From: Actinomycetota bacterium
Lineage (GTDB): Bacteria > Actinomycetota > Acidimicrobiia > Acidimicrobiales > Ilumatobacteraceae
Direction: 5' to 3'
Length of the DNA: 9,418 nt
Assembly: GCA_026393655.1 (NCBI GenBank)
Contig: JAPKZT010000002.1
Location: forward strand, 1 to 9,418
The notes beneath the pieces are model-generated. The model made no database searches and was not told where the DNA came from. It saw only the letters and a list, made by a program, of their open reading frames with translations. A program made the position numbers and the translations under genes. Below, in pieces: positions 6,147 to 9,418 of the stretch (position 1 is the first letter of the stretch; each line of letters opens with the position of its first letter).

Positions 6147-7070
6147 CTAGTCGTCTTCAAAACCGCGTTCTAAGAATTGCTTGCCTGTTTCGCAATTATC
6201 TTTTAGTGGGCACCAACGACATTGTGGCCCGGGATTCAGCTTCGGTTCACGATTTTCGCTGGTTAACTCGTAAATTAATTTTGCACCGTCGGCGACACGT
6301 CGCACAGCAGATTGCAAGACACCTTCACTGACTTCTTCAACATCGGCTCTCGCCGACTCAAGTGAATAAGTCGCCAGTCGTCGTGGTGGCTGACCAGAAC
6401 GCAACGACTCGACAAGTGCATAGAACCGCAAGTCTTCTCGATGATTCGAATAGATACGCCCGCTTTTTAGGTCGATGATCACTTTGCTACCAGCGCCACC
6501 GAGAGTTAGATCTACTCGTGTTGATAAAAAAATTCGACCATCAAACAGCCCAACTCGTGCCGAACTTTCTGTAACTGGTCGCCACGATGCCTTGAGTGGA
6601 GGAAAACTTTCTTCAAACTTCGTGTACAGATCAACTGCATAACTACGAAGTTGCGCTCGTTCGCCAGGCGATAATTTTACAATGAAATCACTCGGGCCGC
6701 GACTCTCTTCATCCTCTAAACGGGTGAGCGCTTCGTCGACAAGATCTGCAGGCTCAACTGGTCCACGCCAATTAATTGAAAGTTCGACAGCCTTGTGCAT
6801 TACCGTGCCACGAACATTGCTGATTGTCCATTCGAAAGAATTAAGTGAAGCCATAAAATGTGCTTCACAGCCGTTCACAGTGTTCAAACTTCCCTTGCTA
6901 ATAAATAGTGGCTGATCAGGGGATAATTTTGCAGCGAGCGGCGCCAGTGCGGTTTCGAGTTGTTCGCGCACCGCTGCGACAACAGTCAGTGGCAACGGCA
7001 CCCAGCCGGCAGGCTTACCGAGAACTTCAACAACACCTTGTTGCATCGGGTTTAGTTCTTTGTTTGACAT
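6147..7070 (-). CDS. PD-(D/E)XK nuclease of the RecB/AddB/Cas4 type with probable Fe-S cluster
   Basis: The 307-residue protein carries the PD-(D/E)XK nuclease core: RGTVMHKAVE with H92, RVDLTLG with D187, and VIIDLKSG with D200 and K202. HREDLRFYALV (210-220) is the downstream helix usual in this family. One cysteine, C68 in NGCEAHF, precedes the core, and three follow in QCRWCPLKDNC (C284, C287, C293). A single N-terminal Cys plus a C-terminal Cys triad is the 4Fe-4S arrangement of AddB- and Cas4-type nucleases. There is no helicase domain, no cas gene and no CRISPR array in the window, so a role in DNA repair or end processing is more likely than CRISPR adaptation; this is inference. It converges with bL37 and diverges from the small gene at 7154. 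The ATG at 7070 was used; no strong Shine-Dalgarno was seen. Confidence 0.85.
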   Translation of the reverse strand: MSNKELNPMQQGVVEVLGKPAGWVPLPLTVVAAVREQLETALAPLAAKLSPDQPLFISKGSLNTVNGCEAHFMASLNSFEWTISNVRGTVMHKAVELSINWRGPVEPADLVDEALTRLEDEESRGPSDFIVKLSPGERAQLRSYAVDLYTKFEESFPPLKASWRPVTESSARVGLFDGRIFLSTRVDLTLGGAGSKVIIDLKSGRIYSNHREDLRFYALVESLRSGQPPRRLATYSLESARADVEEVSEGVLQSAVRRVADGAKLIYELTSENREPKLNPGPQCRWCPLKDNCETGKQFLERGFEDD

Positions 7071-7137
7071 GACCTATTCACATTACAGATTGGGTGTTTG
7101 AAGATATTTTTGAGCGGATTACTGTGCGATACCCGTC

Positions 7138-7146
7138 TGTCATAAT
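7138..7146 (+). promoter_or_regulatory. extended -10 promoter for a leaderless transcript
   Basis: TGT-CATAAT at 7138-7146 has an extended TGn and 5 of 6 matches to TATAAT. It is followed by 7 nt and the ATG at 7154, placing the expected transcription start on the start codon. No good -35 is present, as is common for extended -10 promoters. This is the clearest leaderless promoter in the window and decides the start of the downstream gene. Confidence 0.55.
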
Positions 7147-7153
7147 CTGCGTC

Positions 7154-7534
7154 ATGACGAGCACCGCAACTCACGATTCAAGTCGTGTCGCAACGCGTGA
7201 CTCTTCGCTCGTCACCGTTCGTTATGGCCAATTTGCTGGTGCGGCGAGAATTCTCGCGAGTCAAGCGCATCGGCATGGTTTACGTCCACCTGGTTTTCGT
7301 AGTCCGCCACGCATTGTTGGCGTTGATCGCAGTCTGCGTCGTTTCAACAACCGAGTTGTTGTTTCTGTGTTGTTGCGTGGGCGACCGTTTGTGGCTGTGC
7401 TCGCCGACATGATTGAAGGGGTTGTCGTGGCAAATGAGTTGACCGGTCGAAATGCCGAAAATGCAAGAACCTTTTTATGGAGCAGTGTCGAATCGCTATT
7501 AGTTAGCGATGAGGCTCAAACGCGCGTAGCCTGA
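7154..7534 (+). CDS. uncharacterised small basic protein
   Basis: This 126-residue protein is not recognised. Its N-terminus (about 1-20) is polar and Ser/Thr/Arg-rich. A compact region follows: YGQFAGAARILASQAHRHGL (24-43), an Arg/Pro-rich RPPGFRSPPR (44-53), GVDRSLRRF, then two beta-like strands RVVVSVLLRGRPFVAVLADM and a C-terminal helix. No signal peptide, membrane segment or cysteine pattern is visible. The RSPPR-x-x-GVDRSLRR stretch looks like a conserved surface and may bind nucleic acid, but that is speculation. The ATG at 7154 was chosen over an in-frame GTG at 7094 because a strong -10 box ends 7 nt before it. It ends just before tRNA-Leu on the same strand. Confidence 0.65.
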   Translation: MTSTATHDSSRVATRDSSLVTVRYGQFAGAARILASQAHRHGLRPPGFRSPPRIVGVDRSLRRFNNRVVVSVLLRGRPFVAVLADMIEGVVVANELTGRNAENARTFLWSSVESLLVSDEAQTRVA

Positions 7535-7541
7535 GTGGGTT

Positions 7542-7626
7542 GCCCAGGTGGCGGAATGGTAGACGCGGGGGGCTTAAACCCCCCTGGCTAGAAATAGCTG
7601 TATCGGTTCGAGTCCGATCCCGGGCA
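7542..7626 (+). tRNA. trnL: tRNA-Leu (anticodon UAA)
   Basis: A complete class II tRNA folds here. The acceptor strands are 7542-7548 and 7619-7625, with discriminator A7626. The D-stem GCG (7551-7553) pairs with CGC (7564-7566). A five-G/five-C anticodon stem carries the loop CTTAAAC with anticodon TAA at 7575-7577. The long variable arm GGCTA-GAAA-TAGCT (7586-7599) has a tetraloop, and the T-arm is at 7602-7618 with loop TTCGAGT. The anticodon reads UUA leucine codons, and the long variable arm fits leucine. CCA is not encoded (CAC follows). The acceptor contains one A7546-C7621 mismatch. A run of six T at 7633-7638 follows and may help termination. Confidence 0.95.
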
Positions 7627-7678
7627 CACTAATTTTTTCTAGCAAGATTTAAGTTGTCTGGCGTGGCACTATAGATGG

Positions 7679-8824
7679 ATGAGTTTGCCGACAGGGACGC
7701 CAACACCTGAAGAGTTGCGCGCGAACCTTGATGCGCGAACTGCGCAGATGCTTGAACATGTCAAGCAATTCGTGAACATCGAGTCACCGTCAAACGAGCC
7801 AGAACATTTGCAACGCAGTGCCGAGTTTTTGGCCAAGGTGATGACCGAAGTACTTGGCAAAGCCCCAGAAATAATTGCAAGCGACAAGGGCCCGCACGTG
7901 CACTGGAAGGGCAGCGACGACACGAAGGTCTTGATAGTCGGTCATCACGACACAGTGTTTCCAAAAGGCACGGTGGCTAAGCGCGGGTTTAGCATCGACG
8001 GCGACATCGCTCGTGGCCCAGGCATCTTTGACATGAAAGCCGGAATCATTCAAGCAATTTATGGATTGAGCGAGATTCGTGAAGCCTCTCACGCGGAGAT
8101 ATTGATTACATCCGATGAAGAAATTGGTTCGTATGCATCGCGCGCATTAATTGAAGAGCGTGCCAAGGCAACTGGAAACGTATTGGTTTTCGAACCAAGT
8201 GGAAACGGTGATGCACTCAAGATCGCTCGCAAGGGCGTCGGCACATTTCGTGTTGACATTGCGGGGCGAGCATCACACGCTGGCCTTGAACCAGAAAAAG
8301 GTATCAATGCGTTAATCGAACTTGCAGCGCAAGTTCAAAAAATTGTGGCGATTGCTCAGCCCGAAATCGGCACGACGGTGACACCGACGATTGCCACAGC
8401 CGGTACAACAGAAAATGTGGTGCCAGCGGCCGCGCAGATCACAGTTGACGTTCGAGTCAATGTTGTTTCAGAAAAAGCCCGAGTTGAATATGCGTTTGGT
8501 GCATTGCAACCAACTGTGGCAGGAGCGACGATCAGCGTGAGTGGATCAATCAATCGTCCGCCGATGCACGAGTCGGCGTCTACGACGCTTTACGCCGTGG
8601 CGCAAAGCGTTGCGCAAGGTATTGGCATCACCGATTTGCAGGGCATTGCAGTTGGTGGGGGTTCTGACGGCAACTTTACGGCTGCAATTGGCGTGCCAAC
8701 ACTCGATGGTCTTGGTGCTTGTGGTGGAGGTGCACATGCCGATAGCGAATACATCAAAGTTTCAAAAATGGGTGAGCGTGCCGCGCTGGCGGCTGCAATC
8801 ACTCGTGCACTCGTCACGGGCTAA
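7679..8824 (+). CDS. M20 family metallopeptidase, glutamate carboxypeptidase (CPG2)-like
   Basis: This 381-residue protein has the full M20A layout of carboxypeptidase G2-type enzymes. GHHDTVFPKGT (88-98) gives the metal ligand H89 and the supporting D91. GPGIFDMKAG (113-122) gives the bridging D118. SDEEIGS (145-151) gives the catalytic base E147 and ligand E148. VFEPS gives E172, and GGGAHADSEY supplies H353. The dimerisation domain starts near GRASHAGLEPEKGINA (196-211). Such enzymes are cytoplasmic or secreted two-zinc peptidases that remove C-terminal glutamate or cleave N-acyl amino acids; there is no signal peptide here, so cytoplasmic is likely. The ATG at 7679 gives a normal family length. 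A weak extended -10-like TGG-CACTAT (7664-7672) ends 6 nt before it. It converges with argG. Confidence 0.9.
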   Translation: MSLPTGTPTPEELRANLDARTAQMLEHVKQFVNIESPSNEPEHLQRSAEFLAKVMTEVLGKAPEIIASDKGPHVHWKGSDDTKVLIVGHHDTVFPKGTVAKRGFSIDGDIARGPGIFDMKAGIIQAIYGLSEIREASHAEILITSDEEIGSYASRALIEERAKATGNVLVFEPSGNGDALKIARKGVGTFRVDIAGRASHAGLEPEKGINALIELAAQVQKIVAIAQPEIGTTVTPTIATAGTTENVVPAAAQITVDVRVNVVSEKARVEYAFGALQPTVAGATISVSGSINRPPMHESASTTLYAVAQSVAQGIGITDLQGIAVGGGSDGNFTAAIGVPTLDGLGACGGGAHADSEYIKVSKMGERAALAAAITRALVTG

Positions 8825-8871
8825 TTAGCTGGCTAGATTTTTAGATGATCGACTAACCCCGCAAAAAAAAT

Positions 8872-9418
8872 TTATTCGAGTTCGCCGAGTGTGCCTGCTG
8901 CAAGAGTATTTGCATCAAGTGTGCCAGCCTGGCGGTAGATCTCAAGTTTTTCGCGCGTATCTTGAATGTCTAAGTTGCGCATCGTTAGTTGACCGATTCG
9001 ATCGAGTGGCCCGAACGGCGCATCTTCGACGCGCTCCATGCTCAATCGTTCTGGCGAATATGTAAAATGTTCGCCAGCTGTATTAAGAATGCTGTAGTCG
9101 TCACCGCGGCGCAACTGCACTGTCACTTCGCCTGTTACGAGCGAACCGACCCAACGAGTGAGTGATTCGCGCAACATCAACGATTGCGGATCAAACCATC
9201 GACCCTCGTAAAGTAATCGGCCAAGTCGGCGACCCATCGTTCGATAATTTTCAATTGTGTTTTCGTTATGAATCGCCGAGATTAATCTTTCGTACGCAAT
9301 GTGCAGCAAAGCAAGCCCCGGAGCTTCGTAGATGCCTCGACTCTTTGCTTCGATGATTCGATTTTCAATTTGATCACTCATGCCGAGACCGTGTCGTCCG
9401 CCAATTTCGTTTGCAGCG
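8872..9418 (-). CDS. argG: argininosuccinate synthase, C-terminal part (continues past window end)
   Basis: This is the last 181 codons of ArgG, which condenses citrulline and aspartate with ATP to argininosuccinate in arginine biosynthesis. The reading frame continues to the window edge as ANEIGGRHGLGMSDQIENRI, so the Met at 9381 is internal and the true start lies outside. Diagnostic stretches are RIIEAKSRGIYEAPG, ALLHIAYERL, LLYEGRWFDPQSLMLR, the block with LRRGDDYSILNT, and DRIGQLTMRNLDIQDTREKL. They match the longer E. coli-type (about 447-residue) ArgG rather than the shorter type common in many Gram-positives. The gene converges with the M20 peptidase, leaving 47 bp between them. No classical hairpin terminator was found there, only an A8 run near 8863-8870. 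Confidence 0.96.
   Translation of the reverse strand, partial: AANEIGGRHGLGMSDQIENRIIEAKSRGIYEAPGLALLHIAYERLISAIHNENTIENYRTMGRRLGRLLYEGRWFDPQSLMLRESLTRWVGSLVTGEVTVQLRRGDDYSILNTAGEHFTYSPERLSMERVEDAPFGPLDRIGQLTMRNLDIQDTREKLEIYRQAGTLDANTLAAGTLGELE

Noticed and set aside
6147..7070. Cas4 as evidence for a CRISPR system
   Set aside because: No other cas gene or repeat array is in the window; the cysteine pattern is shared with AddB-type repair nucleases.
7094..7153. GTG start at 7094 for the small unknown gene
   Set aside because: The strong extended -10 at 7138-7146 would then lie inside the coding region; the ATG at 7154 fits it exactly.
9379..9381. ATG at 9381 as the start of the rightmost minus-strand gene
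   Set aside because: The frame continues upstream to the window edge with conserved ArgG sequence, so this Met is internal.

Overview
The window looks like a chromosomal segment of a mid-GC actinobacterium, probably a member of the Acidimicrobiia or a similar aquatic lineage. This is an inference from four things: a 28-codon bL37-type ribosomal microprotein typical of Actinobacteria, a secreted DUF1524-type HNH nuclease with a Thr/Ser-rich tail, an actinobacterial-style ferredoxin domain, and several genes with no Shine-Dalgarno whose start codon lies 6-7 nt after a -10-like hexamer (leaderless transcripts). No transposase, integrase, phage gene, CRISPR array or plasmid gene was seen.

Layout. 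At 69-323 (+) is a small protein resembling sigma-factor region 4, followed by about 150 bp without a gene. Two divergent gene groups share a control region at 2816-2895. Leftward (-), an alpha/beta hydrolase with an Asp nucleophile (1931-2815) is followed after 13 bp by a two-domain protein (472-1917): an N-terminal thioredoxin-like domain with CATC, and a large uncharacterised domain carrying DGLPVVPPT. Rightward (+) are an MBL-fold hydrolase (2896-3765), a flavin reductase (3769-4263) and a MauE-like membrane domain joined in frame to a ferredoxin domain (4260-4910), packed with a 3-bp gap and a 4-nt overlap. After a perfect inverted repeat (4927-4947) come a secreted HNH nuclease (4971-6014) and bL37 (6024-6110), whose putative -10 box overlaps the nuclease stop codon.

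The right part holds housekeeping and unassigned genes: a PD-(D/E)XK nuclease with a Cas4/AddB-type cysteine set (6147-7070, -), a divergent small protein of unknown function (7154-7534, +), tRNA-Leu(UAA) (7542-7626, +), an M20/CPG2-type peptidase (7679-8824, +) and the C-terminal part of argininosuccinate synthase argG (8872 to the window end, -).

The most interesting part is 472-4910. It combines a thioredoxin-like domain, a MauE-like membrane redox domain, a ferredoxin, a flavin reductase and two hydrolases in two divergent units. This looks like a redox or catabolic module, but its substrate cannot be read from the sequence and the co-function of the two halves is inference.
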